Source of the DNA: CAZYQW01 sp964649825
GTDB lineage: Bacteria; Planctomycetota; B15-G4; JADJEK01
Assembly: GCA_964649825.1 (NCBI GenBank)
Contig: CAZYQW010000119.1
Span: 1-64,000 of the forward strand
Length of the DNA stretch: 64,000 nt
Reading direction: 5' to 3'
Part shown: piece after piece, positions 15,508 through 23,438 of the stretch
Numbering within the stretch: the first letter of the stretch is position 1
Layout: the number at the start of each line of letters is the position of its first letter
Translations under genes and position numbers: made by a program
The notes under the pieces: generated by a model
The model's input: only the letters and a program-made list of their open reading frames with translations
The model's database searches: none
What the model was told of the DNA's origin: nothing

Positions 15508-18500
15508 TTACCGAGATCGGGGGCGGGGCGCCGGGAACGCGACCCGGAAGCCGACGACATGGAACCGGAAGCCGGGCCTCCACCCGAGGCGGAAGGCCGA
15601 GCGCGCGAGGCCGGCGTCGCTCCAGCAGCTGCCGCCGCGGCACACGCGGTCGGAGCCGCTAACCGGCCCGGCCGGATCCTCGGCCGGTTCCGCCGCGTAG
15701 TCGCCCTTCCAGTCGGCGCACCACTCCCAGACGTTGCCGTGCATGTCGTAGAGGCCGAAGTCGTTCGGACGCTTCTTGCGGACGGGATGGGCGCGTCCCG
15801 AAGGGCCCTCGCCGAACCACGCGTACTTCTTCAGATCCTTCTCACTGTCTCCGAAACACCACTTCGCCTCGGAGCCGGCGCGGCACGCGTACTCCCACTG
15901 GGCCTCCGTCGGCAACGCGGCGGGACGGTCGGCTCGCGGAGGCAGCCAGCGCGTAAAGAGACGTGCGTCCCACCAGCTCACGTTCACGATCGGGTGGTCT
16001 GCTCGCTTCTTCGACTCGCGCGTCGGATCGAACGCCGCGTACTGCGCCTCGGTGACGGTCGTGACTCCGATCGCGAACGGGGACAGCGTCACCAGGTGGC
16101 GCGGCCGTTCGTCGCCGTGACCAACTCCTTCCGGACTCCCCATCTCGAACGTCGCCGGCTTCCCGTCCGGCGGCAGCTCCACGACCTCGACCTCCGGCCA
16201 TCCTTCCTCGAGCCACCGACCGCACGCGCGGAAGAACGGCTCGCGCTCGACGTCGATGCCGTTTCGCTCCATCGCGTAGTCGAGGTAGGACAGCTCCTCC
16301 GTGCTCCGCTCCGGCGAGATCCACTTCCAGAGCACCTCCTTCGCCTGACCACGGCCGACGCCCTCCTCGAGCCACGTCGCGACGAGGTTCGCGAGGTAGT
16401 CGCCGCTCCAGTCCTTCACCTTCTTCAGGAAGCCGAACAACGCCTCGGGCTCGATGCCCTCGACGTGCGGCAATGCGCGCAGCGCGAGCGCGTCGTCGGC
16501 TTCGCGCAGGCTCTCGAGCATCGGCAAGCGTTCCGCCTCGGGCACCATCCCCGTGAGCAACGCGAACGTCTCGCCCCAATGCTGGACGTTCGCCTTCGCC
16601 TTCGTCACGTACTCCGCACGATCGTCGGAGAGCAACGCGCGCGCGGCGAGGTACTCGCGCAGCGACCGATGGAGGTAGCGCCACGGCTCGTTCTCGCCGT
16701 GGAGCGGGCCGAGGATGCCGGTCTGCTCGGCGATGGCCTTCAAGAAGCGCTCGGGCGTCTCGAACGCCTTCGTGAGCCGGAAGTCGTAGTCGGCGTCCGC
16801 GCGACAGCGTGTCCACACGCACTTGGCGATGTCCGCTTTGTCCCAGCATTCGCCCTCGGCCTCGTGGAGCTGGAGGCTGAGCGGCGCCAGGAGGTCGATC
16901 GTCGTCTCAGGGTCTTCGATCCCCTTCGGCTCGAGCCCCGCGCCGCGGCGGAGCAGGACGTCGAGCACCGCTTCGTAGAGGCGGATCCGCGTGCGCGGCA
17001 TCGGCTTCCCCTCGAGAGCGAGCTTCGCGATGAGCGTGAGCATGAGCGGGTTCCGCGACATCTCGCGCAAGAGCGGATGCGCCTGCAAGTCCCCCCACAC
17101 GCGCTCGGCATCGGCGCCGATCCAGTTCTCGAGGAGATGCTTCCCGTCTTCCGGCTCCAGCTCGAGCAGCTTCGCCGACTCGAAGCGGTGGCCGATCGGC
17201 CGGTAGCCGATGGCCCGCGAGGTGACGACGACGGCGACGTTCGTCAGCCCGTCGAGCATCGCCGGCAGTCGTTCGTTCACGAGCCTCGCCGACGCGGCGC
17301 TCGGCACCTCGTCGAGCCCGTCGAGGAGCAGCCAGACGGCCGGCCCCTCGCCCGCCTTCGCGGTCGCACGCGCGCGCAGCGCCTCGGCCAGTCCCTTCGC
17401 CGCCGCCTCGCCCTTCGCGCCGCGCAGGTCGGCCTCCGCCAGGTCGAACACGTCGCCGCGCGCGTCCGCGAGGCGCGCGAGCGACGCGAACAGCGGGAAC
17501 GGCTCATTGCCGGTCTCATCGCCCGCGAGCTCGTACGCGAGGTGCCGGCAGACCGTCGACTTCCCCGCGCCCGGGTCGCCGAGCACGACGAAGCGGCGGT
17601 GGCCTTCGCGATGGAGCAACTCGCGAAGCGACCAGTGCGACTTGTGCTCGCCGGCGGCGGCGCGTTCCAACCATGCGGACTGGATCTGGAGCTCGACGAA
17701 GATCTCGGACAGGAGCTTGTTCGACGTCCCCGCGAAGAACGGCACGAGGGACGAGTGGACGGCGCGGACGTGGGCGCGGTAGTCGGAGAGGAGCGCGGCG
17801 GCGTCGCGGGGTTTCGGCGGTGACGCTGCGGCCGGCTTCGGCGAAACGATCGCCGCGACGAGCTTCTCGACGTCGGTCTTCGAATCGAAGGGCGTCGCGA
17901 CGTGACCCACGTCCAGGATCTCGCGCGCGCGCCGGTTCTGCCAGACCCGCAGCTCGATTCCCGACGCGACCGCGAACCCCGCGACGGCGGCCATCGCCGC
18001 GTTCTCCTGGCCGTCGCGCTCCTCCTCGCACTCGTCGTCGTCGAGGAACGGCATCACGATCCAGACCACGCGGCCGACGCCGTTCAACTGCACGGGCAGG
18101 TCGTTCAGCGTCCAGCCGTGCTCGTCGAGCTCGCGCCAACCCGACGCCTTGCGCACGATCTTCCGGATCGCGCTCGCCTCGCCGTCGTGCGGGCAGAGGA
18201 GGAGCGTGTCGTCGCCCTTCACCGGTCGTCCGTCCAGGCGCACCCATTTGCGCTCGGCGATCCGCGCACCGAGCGCGTCGACGTCGTACTCCCGCGGGAT
18301 GAGCTGCGTCTTGAACGGCGGCCGGTCGACCCACGCCGGGACCGCCTTCTTCTTCGTCCACGCGACGAGCCGCATCCCCTTCTGCTTCCCGAGCGCGAAG
18401 CCTATCTCGAACCCGACGTTCGCGTTCGGCTTGTTCACGATCGCGAGGATGTTCGCCGCCTTCGCGATCCCCGGCTCCACGTTTCCGGCCCAGACGGTGT

Positions 18501-18681
18501 CGGAGCCGGGTTCGAGGCCGAGCACGTGGACCGCGAACCCGGGCGGCGGATCGTCCTTGAGAACCGCGAGGACCGTCTCCATCCCGTCGATGGTGGAGTC
18601 CCACACCACGAACACGCGCTCCGGTGTCATGGCCTCGTCCTTCCCCTCGTCGCCCGCCGCCTGCTCCATTCCCGCGTCCAT
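15508..18681 (-). CDS. DGR-diversified STAND protein, copy 4: TIR/NDT-like x2, NACHT NTPase, FGE-type C-type lectin (1,057 aa)
   Basis: This is the most diverged family member, on the opposite strand and convergent with the RT gene. The N-terminal domain begins MTPERVFVVWDST after a short extension and contains KPNANVGFEIGFALG. The second domain has TLLLCP, RVVWIVMPF and QENAAMAAVAGFAVASG. NACHT: P-loop GDPGAGKST at ~368-376 and VWLLLDGLDEVPS. An FGE-type domain follows (ALPTEAQWEYACRAG, DMHGNVWEWCADW), and VR-C encodes residues ~1008-1055. ATG 18681 has a GGAGCGGAG site just upstream; ATG 18630 is an alternative that aligns better with the other copies. Keeping its own hairpin block and VR shows that one TR serves targets in both orientations. 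Confidence 0.87.
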   Translation of the reverse strand: MDAGMEQAAGDEGKDEAMTPERVFVVWDSTIDGMETVLAVLKDDPPPGFAVHVLGLEPGSDTVWAGNVEPGIAKAANILAIVNKPNANVGFEIGFALGKQKGMRLVAWTKKKAVPAWVDRPPFKTQLIPREYDVDALGARIAERKWVRLDGRPVKGDDTLLLCPHDGEASAIRKIVRKASGWRELDEHGWTLNDLPVQLNGVGRVVWIVMPFLDDDECEEERDGQENAAMAAVAGFAVASGIELRVWQNRRAREILDVGHVATPFDSKTDVEKLVAAIVSPKPAAASPPKPRDAAALLSDYRAHVRAVHSSLVPFFAGTSNKLLSEIFVELQIQSAWLERAAAGEHKSHWSLRELLHREGHRRFVVLGDPGAGKSTVCRHLAYELAGDETGNEPFPLFASLARLADARGDVFDLAEADLRGAKGEAAAKGLAEALRARATAKAGEGPAVWLLLDGLDEVPSAASARLVNERLPAMLDGLTNVAVVVTSRAIGYRPIGHRFESAKLLELEPEDGKHLLENWIGADAERVWGDLQAHPLLREMSRNPLMLTLIAKLALEGKPMPRTRIRLYEAVLDVLLRRGAGLEPKGIEDPETTIDLLAPLSLQLHEAEGECWDKADIAKCVWTRCRADADYDFRLTKAFETPERFLKAIAEQTGILGPLHGENEPWRYLHRSLREYLAARALLSDDRAEYVTKAKANVQHWGETFALLTGMVPEAERLPMLESLREADDALALRALPHVEGIEPEALFGFLKKVKDWSGDYLANLVATWLEEGVGRGQAKEVLWKWISPERSTEELSYLDYAMERNGIDVEREPFFRACGRWLEEGWPEVEVVELPPDGKPATFEMGSPEGVGHGDERPRHLVTLSPFAIGVTTVTEAQYAAFDPTRESKKRADHPIVNVSWWDARLFTRWLPPRADRPAALPTEAQWEYACRAGSEAKWCFGDSEKDLKKYAWFGEGPSGRAHPVRKKRPNDFGLYDMHGNVWEWCADWKGDYAAEPAEDPAGPVSGSDRVCRGGSCWSDAGLARSAFRLGWRPGFRFHVVGFRVAFPAPRPRSR
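15515..15660 (-). repeat. DGR variable repeat of copy 4 (VR-C)
   Basis: On the minus strand it aligns to TR positions 14054-14199. I count 17 adenine-site changes, to C, G and T, and one other difference, C to G opposite TR position 14159, the same non-adenine change seen in VR-A. The GC-rich tail is identical to the TR. Confidence 0.93.
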
Positions 18682-18841
18682 GTCGACTCCGCTCCCGCCT
18701 CGGGGACGCTCAGTGTCGCAACGCGGCTCCGACTGTCAACCGGTGAGGCGACTACCAGGAGCTCCCGATCCTCCGGGCCTCCGGGCCGGGCGAGTTTGGA
18801 GTGGTCCCGTTCTCTCCCCAGGAGCTGGAGGCCTCGAGCGT

Positions 18842-19024
18842 ACGGAGAGGCATTCCCGGGTCTTCCCGACCATGCCGACGGTCGAGACCGTTCGGCTCGA
18901 CCTGGAGCGCGCTGGGATCGCCCGGGAGGAGTCGGAGCACACCCTCGATTTCCACGCGCTTCGCACGACGACCGAGCGTCTCGCGTCGTCGCTCGTCGAG
19001 TGGTTCATCGAGGGGCTCGGCTAG
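18842..19024 (+). pseudogene. C-terminal fragment of a tyrosine recombinase/integrase
   Basis: The frame contains RVFPTMPTVETVRLDLERAG, then a TLDFHALRTTTERLASSL stretch. VFPxMP...DLxxAGI...DFHALR is the pattern around the catalytic H-x-L-R box of island-type tyrosine integrases. No catalytic tyrosine region follows; the frame ends at TAG 19022-19024, overlapping the 3' end of hsdR on the other strand. Nothing upstream in frame is recognisable. It is probably a relic of the element that delivered the island. Confidence 0.55.
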
Positions 19025-22023
19025 CTTCCCGACGCGTACGTGAGCCCGAACACGGTGTCCGTCAACCAGCGCTTGAACGACTCGTTGTCCATGAACTGCT
19101 TGAACAGCTCGGTGTCGTCGTTGAGCACGTTGGTCATCACGCGGGCGAGCGCCTTGTCGTGCTCGATGCGCGCGTTCTGCTTGTCCGAGTTCTTCTGGGC
19201 GTTCCGGTACGCCGGGTCCGCCGCCACGCGATTCGGGATGTCCTCGGTGATGAGCCGGTGCACGCGATCGTTGTCGGCCCACTCGATGCTTCCGAACTGA
19301 TCGTTGAACGTCTTCAGGATGTTCGACAGCCGATCGAGCTCGGGCTCGGGCTTCCGGCCGCCGCCGGTCGTCGGCGTCGGTTCGATCTCGGCCTCGGCGT
19401 CGGGCAGCAGGATCTTCGCCGCCGCCTGCTTCTCCACGCGGTAGCTGTCCATGTCGATCGCCTCGAGGATGCCCTTCGACAGATCCTCTTCGACCGGCGC
19501 CGGCAGCTTGGGGACGAGGAACGTGAGGAAGATCGAGAGCTTCTCCCACTCGGCGTTGGTGTACGGCAGGATCGACGAGAGGAAGCCGTAGGCGCGCAGG
19601 AACGCCTTGGCCTTGCCCTTGAAGTCGACCTGGCCGTCCTCGTCGAGCTGCTCGCGGTAGTCGGCGACGCACGCGTCGAGGATCGGGTCGAGCCGATCGC
19701 GGTCCGCCCCGCCGAGGTAGAGCGCGACGAGCTCCTCGATCTGTGTCGCGGCGTAGACCTGGTAGCCGTCGAGCGTGGCCTTTACGTCGTGCAGCTTGTT
19801 GGGATCGGTCTCGTCGGCCAGGATCGTCGTGCGGTAGTAGTCGGCGAACGCCTTCTGGATCGTGTCGGTGTCGTTCGAGAAGTCGAGCACGAAGACGTCG
19901 TGCTTCTTGGGGTGCGCGCGGTTCAGCCGCGAGAGCGTCTGCACGGCTTTGATGCCCGACAGCGTCTTGTCCACGTACATCGTGTGCAGGAGCGGCTCGT
20001 CGTAGCCGGTCTGGAACTTGTCGGCACAGATCAAGAACCGGTACGGATCCTCCTGGATCTTGTCGGGGATCGTGCTGGACGGAAAGCCGTTCTGCGACGC
20101 CTCGGTCACCTTCGCGCCGCCGTACTCGTGCTCGCCCGAGAAGGCGACGATCGCGCGACAGCGGCTCTTGCGCTCGACGAGGTAGTCGCGGATGGCGTGG
20201 TAGTACTGGATCGCGCGCTCGACGCCGCTCGTGACGACCATGGCGCGCGCCTCCCCGCCGATCTTGCGGAGCGCGAGCACTTGCTCGTGGAAGTGGTCGA
20301 CCATGATCTCGGCCTTCAGCCGGATGGCATGCTCGTGGCTCTCGACGTAGCGGCGGAGCTTCCTCTGCGCCCGCTTGGTGTCGAACTCGGGGTCTCCCTC
20401 GACCTTCTTGACCAGCTTGTAGTAGCTTTCGACCGGCGTGTAGTGGCGCAGGACGTCGAGGATGAAGCCCTCGTCGATCGCCTGCTTCATCGTGTAGCCG
20501 TGGAACGGCCGGTGCTTCACCGAGCCGTCGGCTTGCGGGTCGGGCTGGCCGAAGAGCTCGAGCGTCTTGCTCTTCGGGGTCGCGGTGAACGCGAAGTAGC
20601 TGGCGTTCGGCAGCAGCTTCTTCGCCTCCATCAGCCGGTTGATCGTGTCCTCGACGGTCTCGTCGTCTTCCTCGGCCCCGGCCCCCGAGAGGGCCATCGA
20701 AAGCGCCGCCGAGGTGCGTCCGCCCTGGCTCGAGTGCGCCTCGTCGATGATGATCGCGAATCGCCGCCCGCGATGGTCGCCGCCGATCTCGTCGAGGATG
20801 AACGGGAACTTCTGCACCGTCGAGATGATGATCTTCTTCCCCTCGGCGATGAACCGGCGCAGGTCGCCCGACCGATCGGCGTGCCCGACGGTCGAGCCCA
20901 CCTGCGCGAACTGCTTGATCGTGTCCTTGATCTGCTGGTCGAGGATCCGTCGGTCGGTGACGACGATGATCGAGTCGAACACCGGCGCGTCGTCCTTGGC
21001 GAGCCCGATCAATTGGTGCGCGAGCCACGCGATCGAGTTCGACTTGCCGCTGCCGGCCGAGTGCTGGATCAGATAGCGCCGGCCCGCGCCGTGCCGGCGC
21101 ACGTCGCCCAAGAGCCGGCGCACGACGTCGAGCTGGTGGTAGCGCGGCCAGACCTGCACCGCCGTCTTGCGGCCGGTCTTCTCGTCCTTGGTCGCGATGA
21201 TCTGCGCGTAGTTCTCGAGGATGTCGGTCAGGCCATCACGCGTGAGGATGCGCTTCCACAGGTAGGACGTCTTGATCCCGTCCGGGTCGGGCGGATTGCC
21301 CGCGCCGTCGTTCCACCCCTGGTTGAACGGCAGGAACCACGACCCCTTGTCGTTGAGGCGGGTGCAGAAGCGCACCTCGTGATCGTCCACCGCGAAGTGA
21401 GCCACGCAGCGGCCGAACTCGAACAGCTTCTCCCGCCGGTCGCGGTTGCGCTTGTACTGTTCGATGGCGTCCTCGACGGTCTGCTTGGTGAGGCTGTTCT
21501 TCAGCTCGAAGGTGGCGACCGGCAGGCCGTTGATGAACAGCGCGAGGTCGAGCGCGAGCTGCGCCTCGTCGCGGCTGTAGCGGAGCTGGCGGGTGACGCT
21601 GAAGCGGTTGGCGGCGTACCGCTCCGCTGCCCTCGCGTTCCCCGGCGACGGCGTGCCGTAGAACACGTCGAGATGCAGTGGTCCGTGCTTGATCCCGTGA
21701 CGCAGGACGTCGATCGTGCCGCGCTTGCTGACCTCGCCCTGGAGGCGCGCGAGGAACTTGCGTCGCGTCGGTCCGTCCCGACCGAGATCGAGCGTCTCGG
21801 ACGCGTCCGGCTGTGTCTCCGTCAGGAACGCGGAGAGCTGGGCCAGGTCGACGCAGTACTCGCGGTCGTAGTCCGTGGGCGCGCCACAGATCCATCCGGC
21901 GCCGTAGGTCGCGGGCCGTTCGCCGACCGCGTCGGCCAACCCGCCGCCCGGATCGCAGGGGGACCCGGTCATCGCCGCGCAGATCAGCCGCTCGAGGCCG
22001 CGTTCGGAGGTGTCGGTGGTCAT
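19021..22023 (-). CDS. hsdR: Type I restriction enzyme R subunit, ~1,000 aa
   Basis: HsdR is the nuclease/translocase subunit of type I restriction enzymes. The N-terminal PD-(D/E)xK nuclease region shows LALFINGLPVATFELKNSL. The helicase motor has P-loop HSAGSGKSNS (~residue 326), FAIIIDEAHSSQGG (~430) and FTATPKSKT, then a helicase C domain and a helical C-terminal region. ATG 22023 (MTTDTSERGLERLICAAMTG) is preferred to an upstream ATG at 22050 by typical family starts. It appears intact. It lies downstream of hsdM but is separated from it by two broken genes and a repeat-rich gap, so it may have its own promoter. With no hsdS visible, restriction activity is doubtful unless specificity is supplied elsewhere. 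Confidence 0.93.
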   Translation of the reverse strand: MTTDTSERGLERLICAAMTGSPCDPGGGLADAVGERPATYGAGWICGAPTDYDREYCVDLAQLSAFLTETQPDASETLDLGRDGPTRRKFLARLQGEVSKRGTIDVLRHGIKHGPLHLDVFYGTPSPGNARAAERYAANRFSVTRQLRYSRDEAQLALDLALFINGLPVATFELKNSLTKQTVEDAIEQYKRNRDRREKLFEFGRCVAHFAVDDHEVRFCTRLNDKGSWFLPFNQGWNDGAGNPPDPDGIKTSYLWKRILTRDGLTDILENYAQIIATKDEKTGRKTAVQVWPRYHQLDVVRRLLGDVRRHGAGRRYLIQHSAGSGKSNSIAWLAHQLIGLAKDDAPVFDSIIVVTDRRILDQQIKDTIKQFAQVGSTVGHADRSGDLRRFIAEGKKIIISTVQKFPFILDEIGGDHRGRRFAIIIDEAHSSQGGRTSAALSMALSGAGAEEDDETVEDTINRLMEAKKLLPNASYFAFTATPKSKTLELFGQPDPQADGSVKHRPFHGYTMKQAIDEGFILDVLRHYTPVESYYKLVKKVEGDPEFDTKRAQRKLRRYVESHEHAIRLKAEIMVDHFHEQVLALRKIGGEARAMVVTSGVERAIQYYHAIRDYLVERKSRCRAIVAFSGEHEYGGAKVTEASQNGFPSSTIPDKIQEDPYRFLICADKFQTGYDEPLLHTMYVDKTLSGIKAVQTLSRLNRAHPKKHDVFVLDFSNDTDTIQKAFADYYRTTILADETDPNKLHDVKATLDGYQVYAATQIEELVALYLGGADRDRLDPILDACVADYREQLDEDGQVDFKGKAKAFLRAYGFLSSILPYTNAEWEKLSIFLTFLVPKLPAPVEEDLSKGILEAIDMDSYRVEKQAAAKILLPDAEAEIEPTPTTGGGRKPEPELDRLSNILKTFNDQFGSIEWADNDRVHRLITEDIPNRVAADPAYRNAQKNSDKQNARIEHDKALARVMTNVLNDDTELFKQFMDNESFKRWLTDTVFGLTYASGS

Positions 22024-22341
22024 GGGGCGCTTCCCCTGCCAGTCAAGCAACCATCAAGGAATCCATGGCGCTCTAAGTGCCTGTCATACCATTGCTTTGC
22101 GCCATTGCTCCCGCCTCTGGCGTTCCGCAGCATCAAGTACCCATCAAGCAACGCGCCTCGCGCCGCGCTGTAGCGCGTCGCCGAGCCGCCTTTGCTAGGT
22201 CCTTTGCTGATTCCTTTGCTAAGCGGGTCCCTTGCACTCAGATCTAGCAAAGGGCGTAAGACGTGCTTCGACAAGCTGTTAGGGGCTTCACAAGCGCCTC
22301 CAAACGTTCCTTGGAGGGCGGTTCGAGCCCGGTTCCTTTGC
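22024..22341. repeat. Intergenic iteron-like repeats upstream of hsdR
   Basis: Three 12-bp direct units starting CCTTTGCT lie at 22189-22200, 22201-22212 and 22213-22224. The same 8-mer occurs inverted at 22246-22253 and direct at 22335-22342. Nearer hsdR, CATCAAG-containing units (CCATCAAGCAAC, CATCAAGTACC, CATCAAGGAATCC) form a second, looser set. No gene is seen. The arrangement resembles binding sites for a regulator or a recombination/replication protein, in the promoter region of hsdR. Confidence 0.5.
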
Positions 22342-22742
22342 TCACTCATCGGCGGACTCCTCGATGGGATGCCACGCCGGCTGGCCCCGCGACCCGCGAT
22401 TGTCGATCTTCCCAGCCCGCCTCAGTTCCTGCAGGAGGTTGTGCACCTTGCGCCGCTTCTGCTCTTCCTCCAGGCGGTCCGGGAGCTTCGGGATCACCGC
22501 CTGATCGATCTCCCGCCGGTTGGCCGGCGCGTGCTCACGGACCAGGGCGAGGATCAGATCCAAGTAGTACTGCTTGTCGAATCCCCGCTCGCGGATGTGC
22601 CGACCGGCCTCGCCCGTAGCCTTGGCGACCGCGGCGGCCACGATGACGTTGGGGTAACGCCCCTCGACGAGCCCGGCGGATTTCAAGCGGCGGTGCTCGT
22701 CCCTCCCGATCCGCTGCCCCTTCTGAACCCGATCGAGCAGTG
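22342..22742 (-). pseudogene. C-terminal relic of a RecG-like/AlbA_2-type regulator
   Basis: The minus-strand reading contains LLDRVQKGQRIGRDEHRRLK, AGLVEGRYPNVIVAAAVA, GFDKQYYLDLILALVREHA, then a winged-helix end KVHNLLQELRRAGKIDNRGS. This is the usual C-terminal segment of transcriptional regulators annotated as RecG-like with an AlbA_2 ATP-binding domain. The N-terminal two thirds are missing. Directly upstream, in a different frame, is the truncated DUF262 gene, so a deletion fused the two genes near 22740. No start codon suits it, so it is probably not expressed as a functional protein. Confidence 0.65.
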
Positions 22743-23438
22743 TGCGTGGATGCTCTCGAGGTAGCGGTCTTTCTTGAGCGCGCGGCCAAGAGTGGCGAAA
22801 GTCTTGTTCAGCGAGTTGGTGGGAATGGCGCACACGGCTCGGCGGAATACGTAGGCCTCCACCAGGCGCACGGCCCGGACGAGATCCTCCTTCGAGAAGT
22901 GATTCGTCACGTGGTCGCGGTAAAGCTCCAAGAGGAAGGGAAACGCCACGTCCACCTTCAACTCGCGGAGGTCCCGAAAGGCCGACGCCAGGTTCTTGTC
23001 GGACTCCTTGTCGAGCGCCATGGCGCAGTAGTAGCCGGCGTACGCGTGGATGTCGGCGACCACGGCGTCGACTCCCTTCGTAGCCACCTCGGGGGAGCGG
23101 GTGTGCGCCTTGAACGCCTCGTAGACGGCCCTGACGTCACCGTCACCCACGTGCCTCGCCAGGGCCTCGAGGAGGAGCATGACGGTCGTCAGCCGTTGCT
23201 GGCCGTCGATGACGAGCAGCGGCGACTGGCTGGAGACCTGGTAGAGCCCTTTCTCGATGTAGACGATGGAGCCGACGAAGTGCGCCGCGATGGTGTCGTT
23301 GCTACCCGTGCGCAGGATGTCGTCCCAGAGCTGTCGGCACTCGCGCTCGGTCCAGCTGTAGGTGCGCTGGTAGATCGGAATGACGAACTGCGGCGACTTC
23401 TTGAGGAAATCGAGGAGCTTGGCTTCGGTGGCCTTCAC
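22740..23438 (-). pseudogene. Truncated GmrSD-type (DUF262) restriction protein
   Basis: The N-terminal DUF262 domain is clear: FVIPIYQRTYSWTERECRQL, LLVIDGQQRLTTVMLLLEA (the DGQQR nucleotide-binding motif), then helical sequence to RAVCAIPTNSLNKTFATLG and YLESIHAHC. In GmrSD-type enzymes this domain binds NTP and controls a C-terminal HNH nuclease that attacks modified phage DNA. Here only ~233 native residues survive; the HNH part is deleted and the frame runs 19 residues into the neighbouring relic. The start ATG 23438 overlaps the hsdM stop (ATGA), so it sat inside the hsd operon, at the position where hsdS is often found. Confidence 0.8.

Noticed and set aside
22189..22253. CRISPR array
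   Set aside because: Units are 12 bp, directly abutting, with no spacers of 30-40 bp and no cas genes in the window.
22342..23438. hsdS specificity subunit between hsdM and hsdR
   Set aside because: The two reading frames there show DUF262 (DGQQR motif) and RecG-like C-terminal features, with no paired target-recognition domains.
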